Positions 5,068 through 5,778 of a stretch of 5,778 nt of DNA are shown one piece after another. How positions within the stretch are numbered: the stretch's first letter is position 1; every line of letters starts with the position of its first letter. Location: assembly GCA_934255435.1 (NCBI GenBank), contig CAKQNZ010000128.1, positions 1-5,778 on the forward strand. The letters run 5' to 3'. The translations under genes and the position numbers were made by a program. The notes under the pieces were generated by a model. That model had not been told where the DNA came from. It ran no database searches and saw only the letters and a program-made list of their open reading frames with translations. Source of the DNA: an uncultured Clostridia bacterium. Its GTDB lineage: Bacteria > Bacillota > Clostridia > Peptostreptococcales > Anaerovoracaceae.

Positions 5068-5778
5068 ATGGATCATATAAAACATAACAATGATACCGTG
5101 GTCCTGGGCGAGGAAAACCGCAGGTTCGCCATGCGGGCAGACTGCAGGATGTGCGGCTGTCTGAAAACAGGCTCCGGCAGCCGCAGCAGCATAATCGCTG
5201 TAGCTGCGGACAATATCCGGTTTTTCCCCAGAGGTGAATATGTATACAAGCTGCTGCTGGCGGGCACCGCCAGTGAAAAATGCCAGTACCACATGATAGG
5301 CAATATTTCTCTGACCGCAGACGGATGCGCCGAAGGCAGTTTCAGCATAAATCCGGAAGATCTGGACGGCAGCGGCATCAGGCTCACGGATTTTGACGCT
5401 GCTGTCATAGCCGCAGCCTCCACCGTGAATCAGAAAGAGCCGCTCCACACAGTCCTCAGAGGCAGCCTCGAACCGCTGCGAAGGCAGCTGTCACCTGCAG
5501 CTGCTCCGGCTGTTTCTCCCGCCGGCATGTATTCCCACGGCTCCGGAAAGAACAGCAGCAGTTTCCCCAAAGACGGCGGCGTGCTGGAAAAGTGCCACAG
5601 CGTCGTCGAAAAAAGCAGTCCTTTCCCGGAGGTGATCCCCTTCGACCGTGATATCGCAGGAGCATCATGGAAAAAGATCACGGATACCGGTCTTTTCCCG
5701 ATTGTATCCCCCGGCAGCGCCGGTCCTGTGACCGAATACGGACATTTCCTGTTCGGCTGCTGCAGCTCTCATTACATC
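5068..5778 (+). CDS. Unrecognised hypothetical protein, 3' end beyond the window
   Basis: The frame is open from a well-supported ATG for 237 codons to the right edge, so the protein is longer than 237 residues. I do not recognise a named family with confidence. Residues 1-125 look like a compact beta-rich domain: VVLGEENRRFAMRADCRMCGC near the start (C26, C29, C31), FFPRGEYVYKLLLAG, and LHTVLRG near the end. A low-complexity Pro/Ala/Ser/Gly linker spans about 135-170. A second domain starts near 190 with PFDRDIAGASWKKI, then LFPIVSPG and YGHFLFG, a pattern I associate with conserved clostridial proteins of unknown function, though this is memory and not a search. There is no signal peptide or transmembrane segment, so it is probably cytoplasmic. 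Codon use is GC-rich like cvpA, consistent with a resident backbone gene. The close Cys trio could bind a metal, but with only three residues this is speculative. Confidence 0.8.
   Translation, partial: MDHIKHNNDTVVLGEENRRFAMRADCRMCGCLKTGSGSRSSIIAVAADNIRFFPRGEYVYKLLLAGTASEKCQYHMIGNISLTADGCAEGSFSINPEDLDGSGIRLTDFDAAVIAAASTVNQKEPLHTVLRGSLEPLRRQLSPAAAPAVSPAGMYSHGSGKNSSSFPKDGGVLEKCHSVVEKSSPFPEVIPFDRDIAGASWKKITDTGLFPIVSPGSAGPVTEYGHFLFGCCSSHYI

Noticed and set aside
4918..5448. 176-codon minus-strand open frame across the cvpA-5068 intergenic region
   Set aside because: It is antisense to the strongly supported gene at 5068 and covers the divergent promoter region; the translation shows no family pattern.

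Overview
The window looks like a chromosomal segment from a gut or rumen Gram-positive anaerobe of the class Clostridia, most like Ruminococcus and relatives. Three things point there: strong AGGAGG-type ribosome binding sites, a CvpA-family membrane protein next to an Ala/Ser/Gly-rich hypothetical gene, and an AAA-ATPase/PD-(D/E)XK protein of a type abundant in these bacteria. The species cannot be fixed from the sequence alone.

Layout. (1) Positions 1-2009, minus strand: an AT-rich wreck of a large RHS/YD-repeat wall-associated protein gene. Three pieces are visible: an N-terminal wall-protein/DNRLRE-like part with no start codon (1141-2009), a YD-repeat part in another reading frame (about 226-1137), and a GH43-like glycoside hydrolase fragment fused in frame to the RHS core and running off the left edge (1 to about 225). 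(2) Positions 2010-2358: no intact gene. This stretch holds a 32-codon orphan coding scrap, then a large imperfect palindrome made from four copies of an 11-bp motif, then a good sigma-A-type promoter. (3) Positions 2368-4278, plus strand: an intact 636-residue protein with an N-terminal helix-turn-helix, an AAA-ATPase-like domain and a C-terminal PD-(D/E)XK nuclease domain. (4) Positions 4341-4979, minus strand: an intact CvpA-family membrane protein, convergent with the ATPase gene. (5) Positions 5068-5778, plus strand: the first 237 codons of an unrecognised soluble protein, divergent from cvpA, cut by the right edge.

Base composition rises from visibly AT-rich on the left, through intermediate in the ATPase gene, to GC-rich in the two right-hand genes. 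The simplest reading is a host backbone on the right (cvpA and its divergent neighbour) and an accessory, rearranged region on the left.

The part most worth pursuing is the ATPase locus. The protein carries its own DNA-binding domain, and the promoter is overlapped and preceded by a repeat array that looks like an operator. This suggests a self-regulated, single-gene ATPase-nuclease unit, possibly a defence or mobile-element function, though the role is not known. The second is the RHS/GH43 junction, where two unrelated protein families meet in frame at a short stretch that suits both.
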